DNA of 64,000 nt from an uncultured Dehalococcoidia bacterium (GTDB lineage Bacteria; Chloroflexota; Dehalococcoidia; Lucifugimonadales; CAJWUJ01), in assembly GCA_913047625.1 (NCBI GenBank), contig CAJWUJ010000002.1, positions 98,175 through 162,174 on the forward strand. The letters run 5' to 3'. The first letter of the stretch is position 1, and every line of letters starts with the position of its first letter. Both the position numbers and the translations under genes were made by a program. A model generated the notes under the pieces. The model was given only the letters and a program-made list of their open reading frames with translations, did not search any database and was not told where the DNA came from. Of the stretch, positions 35,874 to 43,840 are shown piece by piece.

Positions 35874-36914
35874 TTAAGGGGTCGTAATTCCATAGCGTGT
35901 CATCAGGGATGTAATGCTTTTCCAGGTAGCCTCTTCAACAAAAATTCCTTTATCCTTACGTTCTATGGTCGTCAAATATTCTAATTCTCCAGGGTAATAC
36001 ACCTTATTGCTGTTAGGGGCTAGAGGGGTTTCCTGGAGATATTCTGCGAAAGCAGTGATGTCTTTTGTAAATGATTTAAGACTACGGAATGCTTCAACAT
36101 TGATAGCCATAACGAAGCAACCATCATTATGGATGCCTTCAGGGTCTACACCGAACCCAAGACCAGTGAGAATGCCCGATAAAACTTCTACTATAACCGA
36201 GAGACCGTAGCCTTTATATCCTTGGTCCCCTCCTATTGGAAGGATAGATCCTCCTAGGTCTAGATCATTCGGATTGGTACTTGGACGACCGTTTTTATCA
36301 ATAATCCATCCCAGGGGAATTGATTCTCCTCGTTGTTTTGCTAGGTCTACTTTGCCTTTAGCTACCGAAGCAGTAGCTAAATCAATACAAAACGGTCCTG
36401 GAAGATTACTTGGGAATGCCATGCACAATGGGTTGGTGCCTAAGCGGGACTCTTTGCCTCCGAACGGTACCACATTCTTGACGGTTCTTCCTGAGTCAGC
36501 GGTAATGAAACCTATCATCCCTTCTTGGGCAGCTGTTATAGAGTAAGTTGCTAACCGTCCTATATGACTTTGTTGGAACACTGAGATGATTCCAACATTT
36601 GACTCTTTGGCCTTCCTAATAGCCAGATCCATTGCTTGAGTGGTTATCACATAACCGAATCCCCAATGACCGTTAATTCGTGCGGTAGTAGAAGTTTCTT
36701 GAAGAATTTCTAGCGATGCGTCAGGTAAAATATGCCCCTTTTCGATCCTGTCGATGTAAACCAGTAGTTGGATAATTCCATGGGAGTCATGCCCTGAAAG
36801 GTTTGCAGAAACAAGGTGCTCTGCAATTAGTTGTGCGTCCTCTTCCTTGACGCGATTGGCCACCAGCAGGCTGCGGCACACAGATTGGAGGTATTGATGT
36901 GAAAAAGTAGGCAT
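35874..36914 (-). CDS. Malate/L-lactate/ureidoglycolate dehydrogenase family (LDH2/MDH2) oxidoreductase
   Basis: A 346-residue NAD(P)-dependent dehydrogenase of the LDH2 fold, distinct from classical LDH. The GHDSHGIIQL segment carries the catalytic His and the family's RIEKGHI helix follows. FGGKESRLGTNPLCMAFP and GGSILPIGGDQGYKGYGLS are also typical. Family members oxidise 2-hydroxy acids such as malate, sulfolactate or ureidoglycolate, or reduce cyclic imines; the substrate cannot be told apart. It begins six bases after the amidase stop on the same strand, so they form an operon and amide-derived acids are plausible substrates. Confidence 0.9.
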   Translation of the reverse strand: MPTFSHQYLQSVCRSLLVANRVKEEDAQLIAEHLVSANLSGHDSHGIIQLLVYIDRIEKGHILPDASLEILQETSTTARINGHWGFGYVITTQAMDLAIRKAKESNVGIISVFQQSHIGRLATYSITAAQEGMIGFITADSGRTVKNVVPFGGKESRLGTNPLCMAFPSNLPGPFCIDLATASVAKGKVDLAKQRGESIPLGWIIDKNGRPSTNPNDLDLGGSILPIGGDQGYKGYGLSVIVEVLSGILTGLGFGVDPEGIHNDGCFVMAINVEAFRSLKSFTKDITAFAEYLQETPLAPNSNKVYYPGELEYLTTIERKDKGIFVEEATWKSITSLMTRYGITTP

Positions 36915-36920
36915 GTTTAC

Positions 36921-38354
36921 TCACGATATTGGAGGAAGATATTGTGTCCATGGCTGGGCCTCTTCGAAAGCAGCAGAGGCAGCTAGGACTGTCGACTCAT
37001 CACCTTTCTTTCCGATGATGTGGAGACCGATAGGCATTCCTTCAGAAGAAAAACCACACGGTACTGTGGCTGCGGGGTGACCAATGGTATTAATAGGATG
37101 GCTGAAAGGCATAAAACCGTAGGGTGGGTTTGGATGAACCGGATGTCCTCCAATCGTCTCGGGAAATGTTCCCACTGGAAATGCAGTAACTGGCATGGTA
37201 GGTGAAAGTAGTAGGTCAAACTGTTCAAATTCTTGGTTAAATTTAGCTATCATTTGTTCTCGATGACCAAGTGCCTTAGCATAATGTTCGGCTGTGACTT
37301 CGGCACCTGCTTCAAGTTTTGCCTGGTTATACCAGGTGAGGTCATCCTTATTGGTTTGTAGCAATGAACCCGAGTTGATGTGGGCGTGGGCAGTCCATAT
37401 AGTCCACCATGTCTCGAAGGTCGCTTCCAGACTGAGATTTGATTCTTCGAGAGAACAGCCGAGTCCCTCAAAGACATGTGAAGCCTTAATGGTAGCATTC
37501 AACACTTCAGGGTCTGAGTGGATATAACCATAATTAGAGGACCAGCCCAGTTTGAGGCCCTTAACACCTCTTTCAAGAGCTGCTAGGAAATTAGGTGGCG
37601 TTTCTCGCAGAGAACTGGGATCTCGAGGATCATAGCCTGCTAGTACTTGGAGCATCATTGCTGAGTCGTGAACTGATCTTGATATTGGACCTTGCTGTCC
37701 GAGGAAGTTTGGAAGGTGTGTGCCAGGTACTCCCCCATAGCTGGGAACCCTGCCTTGGGAATTCTTGATTCCGTAGAGTCCACAAAAACTTCCGGGAATA
37801 CGTATAGAGCCTCCTCCATCACCCGCAGTTGCCAAAGCACATAGTCCTGCAGCTATGGCAGAACCGCTGCCACCACTGGATGCCCCTGAAGTCCGTTCCA
37901 GGTTCCAAGGGTTGCGACAGTGATCTCCTAGTTTGTTCTCATTCACTCCCAGCGCGCCGAATTCGGAGGTATTTGTTTTTCCTAGGATGATGACACCAGC
38001 CTTACGTAAACGTTCTACCACAATAGAATCTGCTTTGGGAACATTGTCTTTATATATCAGTGAGCCGAGTGTAGTTCGAATCCCTTGTGTTTTTTCAAGA
38101 TCCTTTATCCCGATGGGAAGGCCATGAAGAGGTCCCAGGGCATCCCCTTTCATTACTGCGGTTTCAGCCTTCTTAGCAGACGCTAAGGCGTCCTCCTGAT
38201 TTAGAGTCAGATAAGCATTAAGCTGAGAATCCAGCTGATCGATACGTTCCAGGTATACATTGGTGAGTTCAATAGGCGATACTTGTTTTTGGCTTACCAT
38301 TCGTGCTAATTTCCAGGCAGGAGTGAATGCGAGATCTTGATTCGTAGTTGACAT
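36921..38354 (-). CDS. Amidase signature family protein (GatA-like amidase)
   Basis: A 477-residue amidase with the Ser-cisSer-Lys triad intact: K84 in GIKD, S159 in GASSGGS and nucleophile S183 in GDGGGSIRIP; the spacings of 75 and 24 residues match the family. It shows the GatA-like start PAWKLARMVSQKQVSPIEL. GatB and GatC are absent nearby and the chain lacks obvious GatA specialisation, so a catabolic amidase is preferred over tRNA amidotransferase. AGGAG precedes the ATG. It forms an operon with the downstream LDH2-type dehydrogenase. Confidence 0.92.
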   Translation of the reverse strand: MSTTNQDLAFTPAWKLARMVSQKQVSPIELTNVYLERIDQLDSQLNAYLTLNQEDALASAKKAETAVMKGDALGPLHGLPIGIKDLEKTQGIRTTLGSLIYKDNVPKADSIVVERLRKAGVIILGKTNTSEFGALGVNENKLGDHCRNPWNLERTSGASSGGSGSAIAAGLCALATAGDGGGSIRIPGSFCGLYGIKNSQGRVPSYGGVPGTHLPNFLGQQGPISRSVHDSAMMLQVLAGYDPRDPSSLRETPPNFLAALERGVKGLKLGWSSNYGYIHSDPEVLNATIKASHVFEGLGCSLEESNLSLEATFETWWTIWTAHAHINSGSLLQTNKDDLTWYNQAKLEAGAEVTAEHYAKALGHREQMIAKFNQEFEQFDLLLSPTMPVTAFPVGTFPETIGGHPVHPNPPYGFMPFSHPINTIGHPAATVPCGFSSEGMPIGLHIIGKKGDESTVLAASAAFEEAQPWTQYLPPIS

Positions 38355-38446
38355 AAATAGCTCCTAATTAATTGTACTTTCGATATCGTATATCAAATGT
38401 GACAAGGCGCGTCAATGACACTCAAGGAACATAGCCGTTTACGTGG

Positions 38447-39664
38447 CTAAATAATGCCAGCCTTGTTTAGTTTTTCTAGTTCGTCCAGTGAAATACCTAG
38501 ATAATCGTGAAAAACTTCTTGATTATGCTGACCCAAGGTGGGACCAGAAAACTGTATATGACCAGGTGTTGAACTGAAGTGCGGCACGGGTGATGGCATT
38601 TTAATTGGACCTAGTATTGGGTGCTCTATTGTCGAAATGTTACCACGATTAATATAGTGAGGATCGTTGAGGATATCTGGCGTGGTATATACGGGGAATA
38701 TAACAGCCCCTGTCGACTCCAGAGCCTGGGTAATTTCATTGGATGTTTTCGTAGTCATCCATTCTTGTATGATAATTTCTAATTCTTCTGAGTGTTCCAC
38801 ACGGAGTTTGTTTGTAGTAAACCTCGGATCCTTGATTAGCGTATCCGGGTCGATGGCTTTTGCAAGATTTTCCCAGGTTCCTTGGGAATTCGCGGATAAG
38901 GCTAACCATTGGTTATCGTTGGATTGAAAGATTCCTCTTGGTGATGCGTCTGCAAATCGGCTTCCAATTCTAGATGCAACCAAACCCAGTTGATCATACT
39001 GGATAATATTTGGTATAAGGAGACGGAAGAGAGGTTCATACAGACTGATATCAATTTCCTGACCTTTATGTTCTCGCTGGGTTTTTTGCTTCAAGAGGGC
39101 CATGAGTATCGACATAGTTGCAAATGTTCCAGCTATTTCATCAGCCAAAGGCATAGGGGGCAGCAGGGGTGGTAGATTAGGGTAGCCGTTGGAGTTTACA
39201 AATCCGCTCATGGCTTCTGCTGCTGAGCCGAATCCTTTTCGTTTGCTGTAAGGACCGGTTTGTCCATATCCTGTGATGTGAGCGACTATGATTTTGGGAT
39301 TGACCTTCGCAAGCTGTTCATAGCCTAATCCCCATTTTGCCATAGTGCCAACGCGGAATGATTCTATAAGAACGTCAGCTTTTTTTACTAATTTCAGCAA
39401 GAGTTCTTTCCCGTCTGGCGTCGATAAGTCTATAGTAACTGACTTTTTATTGCGCCCTATTACAGCCCACCAGAGGGATTGTCCTTTGTTGAATGGTCCC
39501 CAATTACGGATAATATCCCCTTTACTTGGATGTTCGACTTTAATCACGTTTGAGCCGAAATCTGCAAAATGGGAGGTGCAACTGCCCCCAGCAACGACTT
39601 GAGTAAGATCAATGACTGTTACGTTATCAAGAGGGCCAAATATTGTATTGGTTGATGGAGGCAT
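38447..39664 (-). CDS. CaiB/BaiF family (class III) CoA-transferase
   Basis: Transfers CoA between carboxylic acids through an aspartyl-CoA anhydride. The 405-residue chain opens with VTVIDLTQVVAGGSCTSHFADFG, followed by VIKVEHPSKGD, RNKKSVTIDL and HITGYGQTGPYS; the likely catalytic Asp is D175 in MPLADEIAGT. Substrates in the family range from carnitine and oxalate to bile acids. No clear ribosome site before the ATG. Neighbouring amidase and dehydrogenase on the same strand suggest a role in activating an acid released from an amide. Confidence 0.93.
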   Translation of the reverse strand: MPPSTNTIFGPLDNVTVIDLTQVVAGGSCTSHFADFGSNVIKVEHPSKGDIIRNWGPFNKGQSLWWAVIGRNKKSVTIDLSTPDGKELLLKLVKKADVLIESFRVGTMAKWGLGYEQLAKVNPKIIVAHITGYGQTGPYSKRKGFGSAAEAMSGFVNSNGYPNLPPLLPPMPLADEIAGTFATMSILMALLKQKTQREHKGQEIDISLYEPLFRLLIPNIIQYDQLGLVASRIGSRFADASPRGIFQSNDNQWLALSANSQGTWENLAKAIDPDTLIKDPRFTTNKLRVEHSEELEIIIQEWMTTKTSNEITQALESTGAVIFPVYTTPDILNDPHYINRGNISTIEHPILGPIKMPSPVPHFSSTPGHIQFSGPTLGQHNQEVFHDYLGISLDELEKLNKAGII

Positions 39665-39791
39665 AACTCTGTTATTTCCCGATGTGTGGCACGCTAGTGA
39701 TAGTTTCCACTAGACTTTTTGGGTGTTAGTATACAGTGATATATTTGATCATTCGAGATATTTATTAAAGAAATACTGCCATCCTGTTATC

Positions 39792-39797
39792 TATAAT
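39792..39797 (+). promoter_or_regulatory. -10 element before the third HyuB gene
   Basis: A perfect TATAAT lies 42 bases before the ATG at 39840. No matching -35 box is seen at 16-18 bases. AAAGGG serves as ribosome site. Confidence 0.35.
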
Positions 39798-39839
39798 GTA
39801 AAAAGGCTCCTAAGAATCAATTGTCTGTAAAGGGTTAAT

Positions 39840-41627
39840 ATGGACAACATTAGCAGTTCAGTCGTATTAGAAGTTTTAAAGAATGCCCTTGAAGGTATTG
39901 CGGATGGTATGGCTATCACTGTTGTGAGAACCTCAAGATCCTCTGTAGTCCGTAACGGTTTGGATTTTTCTACGGCTTTACTAAATGCAGATGGCAAATT
40001 AATTGGTCAGGGTATGTGCCAACCTATCCACTTGGGCGGAATGGAGCCAGCTTTACGTTCTATCCTTGATAAATACCAGGGAAATATTTCTCCTGGAGAT
40101 ATTTTAATAAATAACGATCCTTACGAAGGCGGAAGTCATCTTCCTGATATCTTTCAATACAAACCTGTTTTTGTGGGAGAGACATTAATGGGATTTTGTT
40201 GTGCGATGACACATCATACTGATATTGGCGGTCGTGTTGCAGGAGGTAATTCTTCAGATAGTACTGAGATCTATCAGGAAGGCTTACGGATTCCCCCGTT
40301 AAAACTTTATGACCAGGGTAGTCCTAACGAAGCTTTGATGCGCGTCATTGAGAAGGCAGTCAGGGTTCCAGATAAAGTTATGGGAGATCTTTTAGGGCAA
40401 GTAGCGGCAATGGAATATGGTGCGGAACAATATTTACAACTAGTGAAGAATTACGGTAGAGAAACACTTTTGCATTATCAGAATCAGCTGTTGGAGTATA
40501 CAGAGTCTCTCATGAGGAAAACCATCAGAACTATGCCGGATGGTCAGTGGCAGTTCACTGATTACATTGATGATGATGGGTTTTCCAATACGAAGATTGC
40601 CATAGTTGTTAGCCTGAGTAAGAAAGATGATCAGATCGTAGTAAATTTTGAAGGAACATCCTCCCAGTGTACGGGAGCAATACAACCAGTATTTGCGACA
40701 ACGCAGGGTATGGTGTATTCAGCAGTTAGAAACGTTGTTGCTGCTTTGGGAGTGGACATTCCAAATACGTCTGGTTATTTTAATCCTATAAAAGTTCTTG
40801 CGCCTGAAGGAACGTTTGTTAATCCTAACCTACCAGCACCAGTAGCAGCGCGCAATCTGGGGTGCATTAGAGTACATCAGGCTGTGATGGGGGCTTTTGC
40901 CCAGATGTTGCCTGAAAGGATTTATGCATGTTCAGGAGGAGCAGAATATCTCTGCACACTTTCTGGTTATGACCGGACTGTCATCCCTTGGCAAGCGTGG
41001 GTTCAAATTGAAGCTTCTAACGAGTTTGGATCAGGAGGCTATCCTTGGCGAGATGGTATTGATGGAGAGTCTGCAGGATCAACCAATATTGCGAATATCC
41101 CGTCCGAAATCATGGAAGTGGATAATCCAGTAATGATTGAGCAATACGGGATGGTATCGGATATGGAGGGAGCGGGGAAATATCGTGGATGCGTCGGTAT
41201 GGTACGGGCTTATAAAATACTGGAAGATAATGTAATGGTACAAATTCGAAGTGATCGTGCCAAATCGTCTTCCTATGGATTATTTGGTGGGCAAAGTCCT
41301 GGGAATACTCAGATTGTTATAGAACGTGGTTCCACTACGGAAGTTAAGGAATCTAAGTTTATTGATAATCTGAATACAGGAGATCGGTTAATAGCAGTAC
41401 TTCCCGGCGGAGGAGGCTGGGGACTACCATATGAAAGAGATATAGACCTGGTGTTAAACGATGTGCGTTTGGGGAAACTAAGCTTTGAAAGAGCAGAAAC
41501 TGTTTACGGTGTTGCAATTAAACAGTCTGGATTAGAATTTTGGGTGGACGAACAGTTAACCAATGAGAATAGGAGATCTATTTGTAATGACTATCTGAGT
41601 GACTCATGTCGGGAGAAACAAGCCTGA
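39840..41627 (+). CDS. Hydantoinase B/oxoprolinase family protein (second orphan HyuB)
   Basis: A 595-residue HyuB-type protein closely resembling the one at 6.3-8.0 kb (shared VRTSRSSVVR, NNDPYEGGSHLPD, AMTHHTDIGGRVAGGN, DYIDDDGFSN and PGGGGWGLPYERD). No HyuA lies beside it, so its ATPase partner would have to be the product of the gene at 10.3 kb or one elsewhere. The C-terminus extends about 20 residues past the family end. Flanked by a CaiB gene (divergent) and an amine dehydrogenase-like gene (convergent). Substrate unknown. Confidence 0.93.
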   Translation: MDNISSSVVLEVLKNALEGIADGMAITVVRTSRSSVVRNGLDFSTALLNADGKLIGQGMCQPIHLGGMEPALRSILDKYQGNISPGDILINNDPYEGGSHLPDIFQYKPVFVGETLMGFCCAMTHHTDIGGRVAGGNSSDSTEIYQEGLRIPPLKLYDQGSPNEALMRVIEKAVRVPDKVMGDLLGQVAAMEYGAEQYLQLVKNYGRETLLHYQNQLLEYTESLMRKTIRTMPDGQWQFTDYIDDDGFSNTKIAIVVSLSKKDDQIVVNFEGTSSQCTGAIQPVFATTQGMVYSAVRNVVAALGVDIPNTSGYFNPIKVLAPEGTFVNPNLPAPVAARNLGCIRVHQAVMGAFAQMLPERIYACSGGAEYLCTLSGYDRTVIPWQAWVQIEASNEFGSGGYPWRDGIDGESAGSTNIANIPSEIMEVDNPVMIEQYGMVSDMEGAGKYRGCVGMVRAYKILEDNVMVQIRSDRAKSSSYGLFGGQSPGNTQIVIERGSTTEVKESKFIDNLNTGDRLIAVLPGGGGWGLPYERDIDLVLNDVRLGKLSFERAETVYGVAIKQSGLEFWVDEQLTNENRRSICNDYLSDSCREKQA

Positions 41628-41635
41628 GATAAAAA

Positions 41636-42637
41636 TCATCCCTCTTGAAGTCGAATAGTTGGAAGGTCAATCACTGTTAGAAGACCCGCTGGAGCACTAG
41701 CCATACTATACAGAGTGTTAGCAACCATTCCTATTGTGGCACTGTCTCCGAAGATACCCCCATGAATTTTCATATCTATTGAGGGAGTGGCGTCAATATA
41801 GGTCGCATCAACACTGTCTTCGGCGCCTACATACATATAGAGTTCCAGTGTAATCACTGTTCTCCCATTTCGTATCCCGGTTGAAATTTGGTGAACTCCA
41901 GCTGCTTCGTCAGGTTGGACTGTGAGATACGGTGTCTGCACCATCTTTTTACTGATGACTGGTTCGATGCTTTCGGTAATGGTATCCAGTTTCCATCCCA
42001 GTCCATAGGCGAGAAGTGCTAGAGACTCTTCCATACCGACATGTCTTATTGACCCGTCAGCAGCCTTGTCTCTAAATTCTTTTTCACTCAAACCAGCTCC
42101 AACTTTTCGTTGCAGAGGCAATCTCCGTTTACCAGCATCTACAATTCGAGTGACGGTAACACTATTGATGCCAGATACTGGTCCGGTGAGTGCTACAGGA
42201 AGAAGATCCATTACGTAGCCAGGATTGACCCCAGTTCCTACGAGAGTTGCATTATGTTTTTTAGCAAGAACGTGTAGTTTGTCAGCAGCAGTCTTATGTC
42301 TGTGCCAGGGGAATGCCATCTCTTCACACGTAGAAACCACGGAAATTCCTGACTCAACAGCGGGTTTGATTTGGTCGCTAGTGGTCAAAAATGACGAACT
42401 TGCTGTGTGAAGTAGAACATCAGCTGGAGTTTGCTGTAGTACCTCTTCAAGAGATGCTTTTACAGGAATACCAAGAGGTTTGCTCATCTGGGCTACTTTT
42501 CCGATATCTTTCCCGACTTTGTCAGGATCAACATCAACAGCCCCTACTACTACCAAGTTTCTTCTTGAGGCAAGAAGTTTGGTTAACTCAACACCGATGG
42601 AACCAAGGCCCATTTGCACTACTCTAATTTGACTCAT
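41636..42637 (-). CDS. NAD(P)-dependent dehydrogenase related to 2,4-diaminopentanoate dehydrogenase
   Basis: A Rossmann-fold protein of 333 residues (VVQMGLGSIGVELTKLL dinucleotide motif) with the dihydrodipicolinate-reductase-like second half including GTGVNPGYVMDLLPV and KVGAGLSEKEFRDKA. This combination fits the amine dehydrogenase family that includes 2,4-diaminopentanoate dehydrogenase of ornithine fermentation. The rest of that pathway is not in the window, so the true substrate may be another diamino or amino acid. AAAGGA precedes the ATG. Confidence 0.82.
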   Translation of the reverse strand: MSQIRVVQMGLGSIGVELTKLLASRRNLVVVGAVDVDPDKVGKDIGKVAQMSKPLGIPVKASLEEVLQQTPADVLLHTASSSFLTTSDQIKPAVESGISVVSTCEEMAFPWHRHKTAADKLHVLAKKHNATLVGTGVNPGYVMDLLPVALTGPVSGINSVTVTRIVDAGKRRLPLQRKVGAGLSEKEFRDKAADGSIRHVGMEESLALLAYGLGWKLDTITESIEPVISKKMVQTPYLTVQPDEAAGVHQISTGIRNGRTVITLELYMYVGAEDSVDATYIDATPSIDMKIHGGIFGDSATIGMVANTLYSMASAPAGLLTVIDLPTIRLQEG

Positions 42638-42714
42638 TATATAGTCCTTTAGAAGTGGTTTTATGTTGGATTAGCTGATAACACTATCTTAACACATTCA
42701 ATATCTAAGTGCTA

Positions 42715-42738
42715 ACATCAAGAGGGAGTCCTTGATGT
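42715..42738. terminator. Stem-loop followed by T-run
   Basis: ACATCAAG and CTTGATGT form an 8-bp hairpin with an 8-base loop; on the plus strand it runs into TTTTT. It resembles a rho-independent terminator on the plus strand, but the nearest plus-strand gene (HyuB) ends 1.1 kb upstream, with an opposite-strand gene in between, so its use is unclear. Confidence 0.35.
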
Positions 42739-42757
42739 TTTTAGAAGGTTATGGGTA

Positions 42758-42798
42758 ACATCCACTTGAAATTTGCCTAGCTGTTTTCAAGTGGATGT
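42758..42798. repeat. Perfect 14-bp inverted repeat downstream of ridA
   Basis: ACATCCACTTGAAA and TTTCAAGTGGATGT form a perfect 14-bp stem around a 13-base loop, ten bases after the ridA stop codon. It lacks a T-run on either strand, so it may be a 3'-end stabiliser, a rho-linked terminator or a protein-binding site. Confidence 0.6.
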
Positions 42799-42807
42799 CT
42801 ACTCACT

Positions 42808-43191
42808 TTAGTCAGGAATGCATGCAGTGCACATGATTTCTACAAGTAGCTCAGGCCTGTTAAGCATTACTTCTACCGTTGCTCTGGCGGGCTTATCACT
42901 AGTGAAGTACTCATTATAGACTTCGTTGTATCCACCAAGATCCTCTCGTTTGGTAAGGAATGTGGTGACTGTCAAAACGTTTTCTAGAGATGACCCTGCA
43001 GCTTCCAGTATCAACTTGAGCCTTTCAATTGTATAACGGGTTTGTTCTCGAACATCTTTCCCAAGCTGACCTGAGACTGGGTCTGTTCCAGTGTTGCCTG
43101 AGACAAAAACGAGGTTTCCAAATCTTGTTGCATGTGAAAGATTGGCATTAGGTCCGAACTGTTCGACTGTGATGGTTTCTTTCTTTGGCAT
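42808..43191 (-). CDS. RidA family enamine/imine deaminase
   Basis: A normal single-domain RidA (127 residues). RidA trimers hydrolyse reactive 2-aminoacrylate and similar enamines. Unlike the three-domain protein at 5.1 kb, this one keeps the catalytic arginine in KPARATVEV; its last strand ends IMCTACIPD in place of the usual IEAIA. The N-terminal FGNLVFVSGNTGTDP and TRYTIERLKLILEAAGSSLENV segments are typical. GGAGG precedes the ATG. It is monocistronic or paired with the amine dehydrogenase 170 bases downstream, which would produce imine intermediates. Confidence 0.93.
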   Translation of the reverse strand: MPKKETITVEQFGPNANLSHATRFGNLVFVSGNTGTDPVSGQLGKDVREQTRYTIERLKLILEAAGSSLENVLTVTTFLTKREDLGGYNEVYNEYFTSDKPARATVEVMLNRPELLVEIMCTACIPD

Positions 43192-43319
43192 AGTAATTCC
43201 TCCAATAGTAATTAAGACGTGCCCAGTTTATCTTCGAGGAGCTATCGTGTAAATGGTTACTTATTTTGAGATATCTTTATTTATATACATGTGGAGCTTT
43301 TTGATATTAGTAGCTATGA

Positions 43320-43775
43320 CTATGTGATACGGTTGAGCAAATCTTCAATAGCTTCTGTAGTATTCATGTCCTGTTCCCATGCTAAGATAAATCCGTTTTC
43401 GTCTATAACGACAGCTGGCCTACGCCCTTCTTCCGATTTCTTAACATATCGGTCTCCATCAGGATCGGACATTTCCAATGCTGCTCCAACCTTTCTTCCG
43501 ACATCTTGAAGAACTTTAAATGGGAGGTTTTCTTTTTCGACCCATTCTTTGTTGACTTGAGCTCCTTTATCATTCATACCGTAGATAACGATATCATGTT
43601 GGCTGAATTTATCGGCTAACTCACGGTAGCCGTGTGCCATACGTGTTCAGTTACCACCTCCAGGGCTTGTAAAAAAGTAAAGCCAAATTTTCTTACCCCG
43701 CAGACTGCGGGAGTCGACCTCATTGCCACAACAGTCAGTTAGGGTAAAATCGGGTGCTTTTTCACCTATGTTCAT
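43320..43775 (-). CDS. Selenocysteine-containing peroxiredoxin (AhpC/TSA family), UGA at codon 43
   Basis: The ORF track lists only the C-terminal 106 codons, but the same frame is open upstream to an ATG at 43775 preceded by GAGG, broken only by one TGA (43649-43647). The combined protein of 151 residues reads as a complete BCP/AhpC-type peroxiredoxin: IGEKAPDFTLTD, then LYFFTSPGGGN-U-TRMAHGYRELAD, then KEWVEKENLPFKVLQDVGRKVGAALEM and RPAVVIDENGFI. The TGA falls exactly where the peroxidatic cysteine sits in the family (TPGC-T). Both flanks are intact, so a selenocysteine reading is the simplest explanation. A stem-loop follows the TGA. A nonsense mutation of TGT/TGC is the alternative. A resolving Cys is not evident; the CC at 15-16 could serve. 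Confidence 0.82.
43610..43649 (-). promoter_or_regulatory. Candidate bacterial SECIS stem-loop after the UGA
   Basis: Reading the minus strand, five bases after the UGA a hairpin can form: lower stem UAUGGC with GCC(G)AUA (one bulged G), an asymmetric internal loop, and upper stem CACGG with CCGUG closing a CUA loop. Position just downstream of UGA and total length of about 32 bases fit bacterial SECIS elements; the very small apical loop is not typical. Confidence 0.45.
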
Positions 43776-43840
43776 CACTTGTCCTCACTTTGATAGTTAA
43801 TTTATTTGGTACCAGCAAAATATGTAAAGGCATTCTGAAA

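Noticed and set aside
36921-38354. GatA subunit of tRNA amidotransferase
   Set aside because: The triad fits but gatB/gatC are absent and the operon partner is an LDH2-type dehydrogenase, so a catabolic amidase is more likely.
43320-43640. Short ORF MAHGYRELADKF as a complete 106-residue protein
   Set aside because: The peroxiredoxin N-terminus lies upstream in the same frame with its own ribosome site, separated only by a TGA at the peroxidatic position, so the short ORF is the 3' part of a longer gene.
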